Of a stretch of 64,000 nt of DNA, positions 12,037-28,277 are shown piece after piece. Numbering within the stretch: the stretch's first letter is position 1; the number at the start of each line of letters is the position of its first letter. The position numbers and the translations under genes were made by a program. This DNA is from Globodera rostochiensis (taxonomy: Eukaryota > Nematoda > Chromadorea > Rhabditida > Heteroderidae). A model generated the notes under the pieces. It worked only from the letters and a program-made list of their open reading frames with translations. It made no database searches and had not been told where the DNA came from. The stretch lies in NCBI GenBank assembly GCA_018350325.1, contig JAEVLN010000019.1:1178001-1242000 (forward strand), in the 5' to 3' direction.

Positions 12037-12320
12037 ATTATTAACGGGAACGGGAAAAAGACTAAATAAAATTAACGGGAACGTGAAAAAGACTAAATAA
12101 AATTAACGGGAACGGGAAAAGACTAAATAAAATTAACGGGAACGTGAAAAAGACTAAATAAAATTAACGGGAACGTGAAAAAGACTAAATAAAATTAACG
12201 GGAACGGGAAAAGACTAAATAAAATTAACGGGAACGTGAAAAAGACTAAATAAAATTAACGGGAACGTGAAAAAGACTAAATAAAATTAACGGGAACGGG
12301 AAAAGACTAAATTAACGAGA
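12037..12320. repeat. Minisatellite, about 30-bp unit rich in AACGGGAACG
   Basis: About nine tandem units of 29-31 bases of the form AATAAAATTAACGGGAACG followed by (G/T)GAAAAAGACT. It lies directly next to the foldback element at 12366-12980. The AACGGGAACGGGAAAAA core recurs in the dispersed repeat at 45.2-46.0 kb. Confidence 0.9.
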
Positions 12321-12365
12321 ACGGGAAAAAGTTTTATCGGCTTTGTGACATTTCGTGGCTTCGAT

Positions 12366-12980
12366 ATTATGCTGGCGCGCGTACAACTCGGCAGTGGACA
12401 ACTCGGCACTGGACAACTCGGCAGTGGGACAACTCGGCACCAGACAACTCGGCAGTGAGGACAACTCGGCACTGGACAACTCGGCAGTGGAAATAAATAT
12501 TTTAAAATCAAAGCAATTCACCAAATTTTTGAACTAATTTTAAAATATAGTCAACAACATCAATTCTTCAATGAGAGGGATCAATGGACACTTCAATTTC
12601 TTGTATTGGCCAAATCTTCGCCCTCCCCCCCCCCCCCGCCCGCCCTCCCTCCCTTTCTCCCTTCAGAGAGGCGCCTCTAACAAAAGGTGATTTTTTGGGC
12701 AGCCGAAGACGAATATTTTCTTACAAAAGCACCAACTTTCTAGCTTTGCGAAAATCAAACAATGAATGCATTTAAGAAAATTGATGTTGTTGAATATATT
12801 TTAAAATTAGTTCAAAAATTTTGGTGAATTGCTTTGATTTTAAAATATTTATTTCCACTGCCGAGTTGTCCAGTGCCGAGTTGTCCTCACTGCCGAGTTG
12901 TCTGGTGCCGAGTTGTCCCACTGCCGAGTTGTCCAGTGCCGAGTTGTCCACTGCCGAGTTGTCCTTACCCCATTATGCTG
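12366..12980. mobile_element. Foldback/MITE-like element with minisatellite arms
   Basis: Two inverted arms of roughly 190 bases (about 12383-12570 and 12770-12965) flank a spacer of about 200 bases. Each arm holds an array of the motif CAACTCGGCAGTGGA and then a unique AT-rich part. The direct repeat ATTATGCTG flanks the unit at 12366-12374 and 12972-12980 and could be an 8-9 bp target-site duplication. No transposase is encoded. The outermost 10-15 bases of the arms match poorly, so the exact ends are uncertain. Confidence 0.7.
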
Positions 12981-13192
12981 CAGCGTACAAAAACTGACAA
13001 AGTATCGGGGCCGCCGTCTTTGAACCGTTAAAAGTCGGTTTAATGCCCAAGCGACTGATAACGCATAATTGTTCCAAAGCGTGTGAAATTTAATGCAATT
13101 TCCCCCAAATTTCAAGCAACTGTCATGTTGTTTAAGCGTTTTTTGTTTATTTAAGATAATTTATTTTAACTTTATTTTACCTATATCATTCA

Positions 13193-17668
<4,476 letters not shown>

Positions 17669-18088
17669 GCCCATTAAATGATATGTTTGTCCAAATAGAG
17701 ACCGGACAGTTTGCGCAATCCGTCCCAGGTTTTTACTGTCGTGGAAGAAAGATCCAACACACTAGTTTTCAATATGGCGCGATTGTCCGGTCTTAATATA
17801 CAGCCAATTTGATCAAGTGGGAAATTCCCTCCCAATGCTCATCGTTGATATTAAATATTCATAAATTTGGACAAGGCAACTTCATTCGCCCTCTTGCTTT
17901 TCACATTTCGTAACTGTTGCGCATTAATAGATATGGAAGTAAATGGTGAAAATGACTCAAAGGATGGTATTTCAAGGGAGGAATTTATTTTAAAAAACAT
18001 TTTCATCCTCAAAAATTTCGTTCGTCCATAAATTTATTGGTGAGCAATAAAAAATGATTGGTTATGCCAAAAATGGTCACACATATAT

Positions 18089-21000
18089 TCACTTGTGCCT
18101 TTTGACTGCATTCATCGCTGGTGCAGACACGCGCACTTTGGCCGGTAGTAATTGGGTGATTCGTTCAAGTTCACCCGTGAGACTTTTGAGCAGTGCTATC
18201 TCTGCTGGCGAAAGTGATTTGACACGCTAAAGTTTTACGGATGTTTGGTTAAATTGAATTTAACGCAAAGCGGCATACATTGAACAGCTCCAGCGCCTGT
18301 TTCACTGCTTTACCGCGCTTAAATGTGCCGGGTGTCAATTTAACCTGAAATAGTTGAAATTTTTTAAGGGACGCAAATATTCGTTTTTACCTTAAACTTG
18401 AAGCGTTGCATTGCTGTATACGGAGCGCAGACGGGCAATGAAAGCAACAGCTGATCATCATCCTCAAATCTAGCCACAATGGAGTCGGTGATCGCCTTAA
18501 AGTGGATGGTGTAGGCAGTCAAGAACGACCAACCCGACCCTTCTCACCTCGTCCTGATCCATCTCTACACCTTCGTCCCCTTCTTCGTCATCGTCGCTTC
18601 CTTCATCCTTCTCATTTTCTGCGTTCTGCTGCGGGATGGAAGCATCGTCCGCGCTTTTCTTCATTTCTGATGATGTAAGTGCCGCATTGGCCAACCGAAC
18701 CTCAACAACGATGGACAGTGAGTGGCTAATCCGTTTAAAAGGGTTTGTCAATCTTCACGCCAAAGAACTTGCATTTCTCAGAATGACACAATCAATTTAA
18801 GCACCTGAACATCAGGAAAGTCCTCCTCGTCTTGGTCTTCCTCTCCGTCTTGATCATCATCAACATCGCAGCCTTCGCCATCCTCCTCTCTGTTTGAGCT
18901 TGTCGCCGACTCCCTTTCCGCCTCCTCCTTCCTCAATTCTTCTCTCATGCTATTTTCATCTTGACTTCCCAAATCGTTTTCCAATTCCATCCTTCTTTGG
19001 CGATGGCGCGCGGCCGATTCATCATCCAGCTTGAACATTAAACCTTTTGTAATAATTCTCAATGAAAATTGTGCACGCCATATGCTACCGAATCCAAGTT
19101 GGAGTTGGCACGATGGCAGAAAGTTGCGTTTTCCTCTGATCATGAACGCCCCAGCGGGAATGTACTCGCCAGTTGGAGCAGTTCGGGAGACCTTTGGCAT
19201 GTGATGGAAACGATGAAGAAAGACACATTATTTATAGCTCAACCTGATCGTGCCGAACCCACCAAGCGTTCACCGAAACTCCTGCATCCCAGGCTGAAGA
19301 GAAGCATACAGCCATAGTGCCCTGAGAAAAAGGATTTTGCTGTACAAGATCATTATTTAGTTACAGCTTCATTTAGTGTTCGCGGTGGCGGTTCAATTCC
19401 AGAACGGTCTCGATTCCGAATTACTACCGAAGCGGCCCCTCTAAGAGCATTTAAAATAGAACAAAAAATCAGTCGCCAACAAACTGAATTTCCGCGTGAA
19501 CATAAATGTCACCAGAGCGCATGTAACGTTTCACCAATAGTTCATTCTGTTGCGCATCCCTTCCGGCTAACACCAAAAAACGATCGGAGCTGATAAACTA
19601 AAATGAGCAAACAAAACCCATGGAATATACAAAATAATGCTCACCCAATGAAACTTTTCGAACCAATAGCTTTTGCGTGCTCGGATCGTACTCATTTTTT
19701 TTGTCTTCATCTAAACAAAAAGAAATACTCAGTTAACTTCAGCGGCCTTTTTATGTCTATTGTAAAGCTTCTGAAGCAGCTCGGCGATACCAACACACGC
19801 CGACCAAAAAACGTTTTATTTTATTTTAAGAAAATTAAACGCTTTTCTCGTTTTGTGAGAGCCATCAGAGATTTTTTTTTTTTTGTATTAGATGCGACTT
19901 GCCTGATTGACTTTGTTTTTCGCCTGTTTCTGTGCTGATTTGATCGCGGTTTTCGAAGCCGCGACCGTTTTGTGCTGCTTTATGTTTGCCGCTTTCCGCT
20001 CAGTGAAAAATCGTCGCGCGTTCTGATCCGCGTTCAATCCAATGTCAATGTCCACATTCAGCGGAGGCCCATCTGGATTTTCCGGATCGCCGAGTCGCAT
20101 AGTAAAACTAAATTCGAAGAAAAGTTACAAGATTTTAAAAACCTAAAGCAGTCCACCGGTTTGAATCCAGCTGCAATTTGGTGATTCGACGGACAACGGG
20201 TTGTTCGTCCGCAACTGCTTTCAGCCATGGTTCAATGTCTGTCCAACTCATGTTTGCAATAGCAATTCTAAAAAAAAACATTTTTCCTAACAGTATGGGA
20301 AGGGGAGGGGGCCGATAATACAAATTAAACGTTTGGTTCCAGAGGGTTGCGCCCAATATTTAAGTAAGTAAAAATTGAGCGAACAGCCACCTCTTCAAAA
20401 AAAGGACAACCTCAAAAAATACAGCGCCTTTTCAACCAGTTCTCGGTTCAATAAAATCAGCTCCGCTCGGTGCTCCTGGATCTGTTGTACTTCGGCAAGT
20501 GCTTGGATGCGATTCCCGTGGTCACGACGAACATTCTTTTGCATTTAGACATTTACGACTAATAATAAATAAACCCAAAAGCAAAAGTATTGACTACCTC
20601 TAACTTCTTCTCGGCCTCTCTCTCCGCGCCCAAAATACGATGTTCCGCCTTTTGCGTTTCAATTGACGAATAAAATTTGTCCACTGCTTCGCTGAATGTC
20701 TCAAATTCGAGTACCCTCAACGGCTGTTCCGGGCTCCGAAATTGGAGAAAATCGAACGGGTAATATTCCTAAAATAATACTATAACTCTCTTTTTATTTG
20801 GCATTAAAACTTTATAAGTTTGGATTGCTGGTCTGGCATCGGCATTTCCATTGTTCGTCCCTTCTCTGCTCACTTCTTCGTAGGCGATGAACCCGCCAAA
20901 CGGTCGCTGCTCGATTTCACTTGAAACACGCGCAGCTTCGACGAGTGCGTTCTCGACGAGCTGAGCACCCGCCTCCGATGCGGGCAAATTGACTCCAACC

Positions 21001-22080
21001 TAAAGTATACATTTGTGAGAGGTGAGACCAGTTAGAGTCGCCCTCGCCTCTCCCAATACATTAAAAGCCGGCAAAAAATCTTCCTTCTTAAATCCGTTAA
21101 AGAAAGGTAAGACATGTCCTAATATAAATCTTTCAAAGGATAATAAAATATCAACGGGTCTTCAAATACTTCTAACCTGCGAGTTCAGTGGAATTCCGAG
21201 CACGGTAAAAGCATGGTCAATCAGCAAGGCGCCAAAGGGAACGTGTCGGACAAGCGCCTTTCGAAGCATTTCGCCCTCCTGCGCGTTTTGGAGGAAGAGC
21301 AGAATATTCTCGGAGGAGGGCAGAAAGTCGTTGATCGACTGCCGGGCAAGCTCCAACGGATAACTAAAAGTGTTCAGCAATTATTATATTACTTAGATAT
21401 TTTCGTCACACCACACTCCAGACTAAAAAATGCTTAAATCCCAAAATATCAAAGGGAATTTGTTACAAACCGTTCTCGGACTGAAATTCGGACATCCGCA
21501 TCATGGTCCGTACGAGGGCGAAGAATATTCAGAATCTGGTAGTTGTGATCAGTGAGAATAACGTTGCCGCGATCGTATAGCTCCACAATGACGTGACAGG
21601 TCCGGTCGCCATCACCGAATTGCATATCCACAATGCGATCCACGCCAACCTACAAACAATGGCACAAACCAAATGACAGTTTTATCTCTTGTAGAACAAA
21701 TTACCCAAACAATCCCTATTTCAACACAACCATTCTGTTGAATAAGACAAAACCTGCGAAACGGCGGTGAGTCGACGCGTATTTATGTGCTTTCGAAATT
21801 TCATACTGAAGCCCGAGGGAAAGGTAGCTTTTGGCCAATCATAAGTGGTTATGTGGATTCGGATGCCGGACTCGAAGAGAATGAACGCCTTTTCATTGGG
21901 TCTAAAGCAGCAAAATGTTATGAAAAATAAGCTTAATGGCTAAGCTGTAATATACCTTTGCAGTTTGATCAAATAAGTCTTCGAATTTATGTCGTAGACA
22001 TTCACAACTCGCATTCCCACAAACTTGCGTAAATCATGCAAAACTGCACACAGGTCGAACGTTGCAAATTTGGTTTTCAT
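18089..22080 (-). CDS. NEMF: NEMF/Rqc2-type ribosome quality control factor
   Basis: Binds stalled 60S subunits with peptidyl-tRNA, recruits Listerin and drives C-terminal tailing. Exons: 21956-22080, 21754-21901, 21471-21649, 21177-21363, 21048-21086, 20811-20999, 20598-20768, 20411-20535, 20157-20267, 19903-20107, 19645-19710, 19485-19597, 19365-19440, 19244-19321, 19089-19191, 18805-19043, 18548-18700, 18391-18495, 18279-18344 and 18089-18226, giving 871 residues (human 1076). The N-terminal NFACT-N part starts [20 protein letters not shown] middle coiled-coil stretch contains [15 protein letters not shown]. The NFACT-R part has [23 protein letters not shown] and GSFM-like [13 protein letters not shown]. 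The NFACT-C end has [16 protein letters not shown]. Two introns use GC donors, at 19902 (CAG|GCAAGT) and 21047 (GAG|GCGAGG). The latter bounds a 13-codon exon. A possible extra 9-base exon between 18700 and 18805 was left out. Confidence 0.95.
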
Positions 22081-22726
22081 TTTTTATAAGCTAAATTTGG
22101 GTAAAGATGAAGATTACTACCTCCAAACGGTTTGGCACATTTTCTAAATCATTCGACTTTTGACTAGAGAAATTTAATGGCATATTTCTTGCTCCGGAAC
22201 CACTAATTTGTAAGTTATAACCCCTCAAAGTTGGCAAAACCTTAGGGGGACCCTTTTGGTCAAAATTTGTGGAATATTTTGAGGGCATCGAAGCCGCTTC
22301 TGCTGCAAAAAGTTTTATAGGTAATCTCGGAAGGGTTGTACGTGTGTACGGCTTCAATCATCTGCAGTCAATAGGAACTCAGTTTTCGGTACATTCACCC
22401 TTATTCGAACAAATTTCTACATTTTTTGGTGTGGGAAGGAAATTTCTACATTTTCATTGGTGAGGGAAGGCCATGGTCTAGGCAACAGAGGAATGCAGAA
22501 AATTCAAGGCGTATCAACCATTCCTGCCAAATTTTTTCTTGTTGCCACCAATCAAAATTACATTTTATTACACATTTACATATGAACACACACATAAGAT
22601 GATGATATGGTTGTTTTACACAATTATCTGATCATGGGGGGATACAACATGAGGGCATTTACATATTGGGTTGGAGGGGAGATCCTATCTTCTGCATCTG
22701 GTCGTAGTGCGGCGGCGCATCATCGT
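22081..22726. other. Intergenic between NEMF and MSP
   Basis: No gene seen. Around 22270-22320 the motif GAGGGCATCGAAGCCG followed by TTCTGCTG recurs, with changes, in the tandem duplication at 23.9-24.25 kb. Confidence 0.5.
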
Positions 22727-23165
22727 CTAGACGTTGTACTCGATCGGCAAGTTCTTGCGGCGCACCATACCGTCTCCCTGGAACCACTCGAGCTTGAACG
22801 CGGTAGCCGCCGGATCAGGTGTGTTGGTCCATTCCACGGTCACACGGTCGCCCTTGGTGTCCTCGGAGCTGGGGTCAAACGCGTCGCAGGAGATGGCAAC
22901 GTTGACGGACTCCTTGGGGCCGAGCACGCCATTCGGAGGGTTCATGTTGATGCGCTTCGGTTTGGTCGTCTTGAACGCGAAGCCGATGCGCTTTGTCCCA
23001 GGATTGATGATCTAAATTGGAAAGGTTTAAAAAAGAGTAATGTTTTGCGGTCAAACGATGCTGACTTACCCGCACGTAGTAGGTGGCCTTGTTGTCGAAC
23101 GGTGCGTTGAAGACGACCTTCTGGGCGGGCATTGTTGCGATGTCTTCTGGAGGAAGTTGCGCCAT
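22727..23165 (-). CDS. msp: Major sperm protein
   Basis: Cytoskeletal protein of amoeboid nematode sperm that polymerises into filaments for crawling and, in C. elegans, also signals oocyte maturation. Two exons, 23070-23165 and 22727-23011, give 126 residues, the usual size for the family. The sequence begins [16 protein letters not shown] and contains [45 protein letters not shown] and the invariant C-terminus [19 protein letters not shown]. One short intron (23012-23069) has the donor GTAAGT. It is transcribed away from an SSQ-like gene, and the two share a 281-base intergenic region with a TATA box facing each way. Expression is probably male germline-specific. Confidence 0.98.
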
Positions 23166-23446
23166 TGTTGTTGATGCTGTTGTCGAGCTCGCTTGATGTG
23201 TAGATTGTTGAGAACGTTGATTGTTGTTTGCTGAATGTGGATAGTTTGACAAATCCGTCCGCTTATATACTTTTTGGCGTTGTCGAAATCTCTTAATTTT
23301 TGTAACGAATTTCATCAGTGAAAAATGTATAAAAGGAAATGGATTTGGTCCATTCATCACCATTGCCAATCTTCAACAGCAACACAGCAACAACTTCAGC
23401 CCACAGCAAGCTCGTCTACGCCGTTCGTCGCAACAATTCACCAACC
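23166..23446. promoter_or_regulatory. Putative bidirectional sperm-gene promoter
   Basis: The gap between the divergent MSP and SSQ-like start codons has a minus-strand TATATAA at 23264-23270, about 100 bases from the MSP start. It has a plus-strand TATAAAA at 23328-23334, about 113 bases from the SSQ-like start. A GATA core (GTGGATAG) lies at about 23238-23245; GATA sites are known in C. elegans msp promoters. Function is inferred. Confidence 0.55.
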
Positions 23447-23727
23447 ATGAGCGATCTGAGCGCCTACATGTCATCGCCCAGCGCAGCAGCTCCAGCAACT
23501 GGCGGCGCCCAAAGCGCCTACATGTCATCGCCCGGCGGAGAAGCTCCAGCGGCCGGCGGAGAAGCTCCAGCGGCCAGCGGCGGCGGCGCCCAAAGCGCCT
23601 ACATGTCATCGCCCACATACAATCAGCCGGAGCCCACCCCGGTTTGTTTCCTGGGATGCAGGCGGCGGAACAGTCAATAATTTTAACTATTTAGGCGAAG
23701 GCCCCGGAACAGAGCGCCTACATGTGA
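23447..23727 (+). CDS. Small SSQ-like sperm protein with repeated SAYM motif
   Basis: Two exons, 23447-23641 and 23695-23727, encode 75 residues rich in Gly, Ala, Ser and Pro. The motif SAYM occurs four times: LSAYMSSP, QSAYMSSP twice, and QSAYM as the last residues. Between them are GGEAPAAGG-type linkers. C. elegans sperm-specific class Q (SSQ) proteins, as I recall them, have the same build of GAQSAYF blocks joined by Gly/Ala linkers, and the location next to MSP fits. The chosen ATG follows a TATA box by 113 bases; an in-frame upstream ATG at 23339 is only 5 bases past that TATA box and was rejected. An AATAAA is at 23913. Confidence 0.75.
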
Positions 23728-23927
23728 GGAGAAGCAGCGACGACCGGCGATTGGCCCATGTGACGAACCCGAGGAGAGGAGATGCGCCTTCCTTCATATC
23801 AAAAGCTTTGCCCATCCGAACAACCACAGATCATCAATCATACATATATTGTGTCATTCATATCATATTGTTGTCGTCGTGATGATTGTATCCTATATTA
23901 TGCAAAGCACTAAATAAAAGAGGCTTA

Positions 23928-24255
23928 CGAACGAATTGTTTGGTTTGTTGCAAAAAACGGAGTCGTCGGTAGACCTTGTTCCCCTTCCCTCGCTATTTCG
24001 AAAATAAAATTTTCTCAAAATTCATTCGCTAGGATTTGAGGCATCGAAACCGATTCTGCTGTGAAAAGCTTTAGAATTTGGGAAAAGAACAGCTTAAGGA
24101 CGAATTGCTTGTTACAAAAAACGGAGTCGTCGGTAGACCTTGTTCCCCTTCCCTCGCTATTTCGAAAATAAAATTCTCTCAAAAGTCATTCGCTAGGATT
24201 TGAAGGCATCGAAGCCGATTCTGGCGTGAAAAGCTTTGAAATTTGGGAAAAGAAC
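23928..24255. repeat. Tandem duplication of about 165 bp
   Basis: Two imperfect copies, about 23928-24090 and 24093-24255. Each contains ACGGAGTCGTCGGTAGACC, CTCGCTATTTCGAAAATAAA and a CATCGAA-CCGATTCTG block. A diverged piece of the last block is also at about 22275. Confidence 0.85.
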
Positions 24256-24430
24256 AATACGTTGTAACGTGAAAATGCCCCCCCCACCCCTCGAGAAGGA
24301 ACAAACTCCGAGGCCACCGATAACAATCATGCACAACGATGCAAAAGCGCCGATTTATTCGAGAGAAAGGTCCAACAAAAGTAAATTAAATTAAAATCAC
24401 AGTATTGCATATAAGCATGGGAATGTTCGA

Positions 24431-26045
24431 TTATGCCGAGTGCCTCTCCGGTTGCGACGGCTGTTTGGGCTCGTACCCGTATAGAAAAGTGGAAAAAATA
24501 ACGATGGAAGCGCCTAAGACGAAAGAGAGCGACGGCTCGAAGTCATCCAAGAAGGCCCATGAGACGAAGCTGCTCAGCAGAATGGACAGCGAGACGGCAA
24601 ATCCCTGGAAATGTTCGAGAACGGAACATTTGGATCGGAGGGCATAAACAAAGAACCCTAAAAGTCAAATTTTTTCCTTAACTGCTCCCCCACCCCGAAT
24701 TTGTTTTGGGTACGGCCTGCGCCGGAAAGTGTTGGCCCGATCGAATTAACCCGTTTCCAGAATAAGCAATTGGTGGGTTCAGTCCAGATGAAAAGAGCGC
24801 GGTGGTCACCTTCAGAATGTTATCCGCATATTTCACGACAAGCGCAACCACAAGTCCACCATAAGCCTAAGCCTTGGGAAAATAATCAAAAACAAATAAA
24901 AATTGGAACCTGCAGCGCAACGACCAGCCAAATAATCTGCAAAAGTTTTGGGAGCAGCGTTTCGACAAGAGATTTCTGTGCTTTTGTGCTCCGTAAAGTC
25001 CAAAATGATCAAAGAACAGTCAGAGTTATCAGCAGATCACTTTGAGATGGATTACAAAAACACCGGTTAATGGCCGACCCAATTGTATCCTTGGAAGAAA
25101 CCCCACTGCTGAACTTGGCCCCAGTCGTAAATCCAAGTCATTGCGAAGGCACCGAAAATGCTGAAGAAAGCTTAAGACGGAAAAGAAAGAAATGCAAAGA
25201 TCGGAAACAAAAACTGACCAAGTTGCAAATTTCTGACCCAAAGTTGGACTTGCGAAGTTTTCAAAATTTTCTCCAAATAAACGCCGGCGAATCCGCTGGA
25301 GCAACAGGCGGCCAAAATGGCGAAAAGTCCGACGAAACCATCACCAGCTGCATCTTTTTGATTCTCATTATCAGTTCCAACGGCGTCCTCAACTCGGCTA
25401 CTCGAAGCGGTCGATGGACTACCGGAGGAACCTTTCGGGAGCTAAACTTAACAAAGAAATGAGGGCAAATGTCGGAGTTTTTACCTGCACAAGAGCGACG
25501 CCCGAAGTAAGCAAAAGGAGGGCCAGCCATTTGATGAGGTCTAACTTTTTGTTCAACATCGTAACGGAAAAAAAGGCTGTCGTCAGAATTTTCAGTTGGT
25601 AAGTGACCTAAAACAGCAAATTTCGGAATATTCTTAATTATTGACCGACCTGGTATGTGGCCGCGTCCAACTTCGAAAGAGCGAGAAAGAGCAAATTGTT
25701 CTGGACAACCTAAAGCCAAAGTCACAAAGACAAAATATGGCCACCGCTCACATAGAACAGTGCTGGCACCCCAACTTTCAGAGAGTCTTTTGCGTCCAAG
25801 TCACGCCAAAAACGGCCAAAATTCCACTTGTTTTGATGCACGAGCACAACGATGCAAGTGAAAAATTTAACAATTTCGGACATCAAAACGGCGGTGGAGG
25901 ACAAATATTTGGGTCCATCCGATGCGTCGGACCTTTGGGTCCGCGAGTAGCGCAGAGTCAGCACAAGGGCGGTTGTCTGCGCAATAAGCACGACCAGCGA
26001 AATCCATTTTAGGGCAGAAGAGTTGGCCGATGACGTAGCTGACAT
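24431..26045 (-). CDS. Nucleotide-sugar transporter, SLC35A family
   Basis: Golgi membrane antiporter, likely carrying UDP-galactose or UDP-GlcNAc (inferred; substrate cannot be read from sequence alone). Eight exons join in phase: 25752-26045, 25650-25709, 25485-25607, 25219-25441, 25079-25170, 24910-24936, 24810-24866 and 24431-24604, giving 349 residues. Family signatures are [50 protein letters not shown] and a last helix ending [10 protein letters not shown]. Several hydrophobic helices are visible throughout. The loop between helices 5 and 6 is a long Ser/Asp-rich insert. One exon is only 27 bases. The neighbouring heparan sulfate sulfotransferase also acts in the Golgi. Confidence 0.92.
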
Positions 26046-26504
26046 TATCGGAGAAGCATAAACGACAAAAAAATATACAAAAGGAAAAAAGCTGTTAAAT
26101 ATGTACGCGGAGTACACAATAGGCGCCGTTATGCCCTTTTAGCCTCGGACTTAAAAAGTTTGCCCTGTTTTCGTTGCGAAAATCCCAAAATAGGTTTTCG
26201 CCAGCCCTCGCCCGAAGCACGACTCTCGAAGATCCCGAGGGAATAAGCCCTTTCGGCTTTTGTGTTCGTGGGAAGTGCCTGGGAAGTAAATTAAGTCCAT
26301 TCCATTTCGACACATTACAATTTGCTTAGCTTTTTGTTTGTTGTTTCATTTACGAATTTCTCCGTACCAGAAACAAATCCATTAATTTTCAATAAGGAAT
26401 ATTGCAGATTTACTTATCATGCCTCGGTAACAAATAATGATAAAAACAACAGGCCGTAAAACCAGTAAATTCCATCCCAAAAATTTGAGACTTTGTATCA
26501 TAAT

Positions 26505-26827
26505 TTATGCGGAGGAATTCGTTCGCTTCTTCTTCGTTTTTCCTACGTCCCGATCGGCTCGCTCCTTCACCATTTCTTCGTTTTTTTCGTTGATCACCCG
26601 GCTAATTTCAGCATTTGCTTTTGCCTGTTGAACAGCGGCCAACTTCTTTGGGGCAATAACAGCTTTTGCGCCCTATAAAAATAAGAGGTAAACTCAATTA
26701 ACGCATTTGTGTAAAACACCTTTTTGGGGCCCTTTGAATATTGTGCTCCTTTTTGAACTCGCTTCATCGATTTTTGTTTTGCACCCGCTGGCAGAGTCGT
26801 CTTCTTCTTCATTCCGTGCTGCGCCAT
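26505..26827 (-). CDS. UPF0390 family small basic protein (C19orf53-like)
   Basis: Two exons, 26720-26827 and 26505-26672, encode 91 residues, very Lys-rich. The conserved core spans the junction: SKGPKKGAKAVIAPKK followed by LAAVQQAK, matching the family pattern GPRKGxxVIAPKKxxxVQQ. It ends in a Lys/Arg cluster (KTKKKRTNSSA). The molecular function of the family is not well established; the composition fits a nuclear or nucleolar protein. It sits between the transporter and TRAPPC5 on the same strand. Confidence 0.8.
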
Positions 26828-26976
26828 CCGAACTGCTCCAAAAATGGGGAAACAATTGCGCCTCTTTAAGAACCAACGATATTGTAAAAGGTTGTGACCA
26901 TAAATAAACAAATAAATAATCTTTGTATGAAACATTATGAAATTGAGACGAAACAAATGGCTTCATTCTCTTCTCA

Positions 26977-27922
26977 TCATCTACCAGCCTCCATTTTTTC
27001 ACGCAAAATCACTTCCTCTTCAAATTCGATCATATAAGCGGTGCCCATGTGCCAATGAGCGGTGACTTTGCATGGAAAATTGCTCTCCTAAATAACTTTA
27101 TTTAATTAACCTCCTCATCATTTCCCAAATCCCGAAACACCGTCAAAAAGGCTTCAATGATTCCGGCAATGAAAGCAGCACAATTCAAAGACCCTTTGTC
27201 TTTGGGCAGGGAGATGAAGGTGTTCACAATAGGCTCCTTTTCAATGAGAAAATCTACAAAACATATTGAACAGGTAAGTGAAGAAAATTAGAAATTTAGT
27301 CATCCCCCGAAACGATTTTAACCCAATATCATAATAATAACAGCATCTCCACCCGCAATGCAATTTAGTTCGATTTTTCACAAAGCCCCTGTTTCAGTGC
27401 GTGTTCCAGTATGAACATGCCGAAATAAGTAAAATCCCACATTTGCACGGGTCCTCGTTGCTTCTCTCCAATTTGTCCGCCTCCTGCCCAAACAGATTTT
27501 TCCAGACCGGTCCCTTCACAAACATCAGAATGTGCAGCAGTTTGACGTCCCTTTTGTACCCTTTCTCAAAATGTTTAAACTTTTATCGCTGCATATTCGC
27601 AAGTTTACCTCTCTGAGTGTGATCAGATCCAAAAGTCGGACTCCAACAAAACGCCCGTAATCAGTCAGCCTGCAGCGATAGTTATCATTTTCTTCTCAAT
27701 TTCCCGTCCCCAACCTGTCCTGTAGCCCTTGCACTGTGTTGACTTTGTTCTGAGCGTACCGGACCATCTCGACAAAAAACAAAGCGAATGTGGACAGATT
27801 TACCTGAAGGGAAAGGTAATCAAACACATATACGGTTCGGTTTTAAAGCTCATCACCTCGTGTTTCCCTTTGCTCAGCGACTTGTCGAGAATACCCACCG
27901 TTCGAATGGCGCTGTTCCTCAT
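26977..27922 (-). CDS. TRAPPC5: Trafficking protein particle complex subunit 5
   Basis: Bet3-family core subunit of the TRAPP complexes, which tether ER-Golgi vesicles and activate Rab1. Six exons: 27857-27922, 27715-27803, 27609-27669, 27441-27564, 27141-27253 and 26977-27087, giving 187 residues (human 188). Matches are ILDKSLSKGKHE, LTDYGRFVGVRLLDLI, LLHILMFVKGPVWKNLFG, EADKLERSNED, LIEKEPIVNTFISLPK, LNCAAFIAGIIEAFLT and CKVTAHWHMGTAYMIEF. The exon 5 donor was placed at 27140 (ACG|GTGTTT) because the junction then matches the family exactly; a later GT would leave a 23-base intron and an extra ten residues. Confidence 0.96.
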
Positions 27923-28277
27923 CTGATTTCATTAAAAATTTTCGTTCAATAAAGTTTCTCAGAAAACAATGCGGGTTTGAAACCAATTGCAGGTCGATTT
28001 AAAGCGAGGGTAAGTAATTTATTCATGGGAAAATGGAAAGAAATAATATTTGACTATGTTTTAAATCGAAGGAATGAGAAGTTGATGAAAATAAATTAAA
28101 ATCAGTAAAATGAGATGGAATGTTTGTTACCAAAGATTACATTATTTTTCTTCATGTTATGGCAGTTCCAAAAACCCAAAAATATGAAATTTGGCAACAC
28201 AATCGCAGTGGCATTCTACAGAAAAGCTAGATGAAGATTCAACAATAAGACCCGTCTGAACAATTTGCATCGATTTG

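Noticed and set aside
20999..21176. A single 177-base intron in NEMF
   Set aside because: The inner 39 bases (21048-21086) fit as an exon with good acceptor, GC donor and matching phase, so two introns were preferred.
23339..23446. Longer start for the SSQ-like protein at 23339
   Set aside because: It begins 5 bases after the TATA box, too close to be transcribed, and adds residues without the family pattern.
27088..27110. A 23-base ultra-short intron in TRAPPC5
   Set aside because: A donor 30 bases upstream gives a 53-base intron and an exact family match (LT joined to ESNFPCK), so the ultra-short intron is unnecessary.
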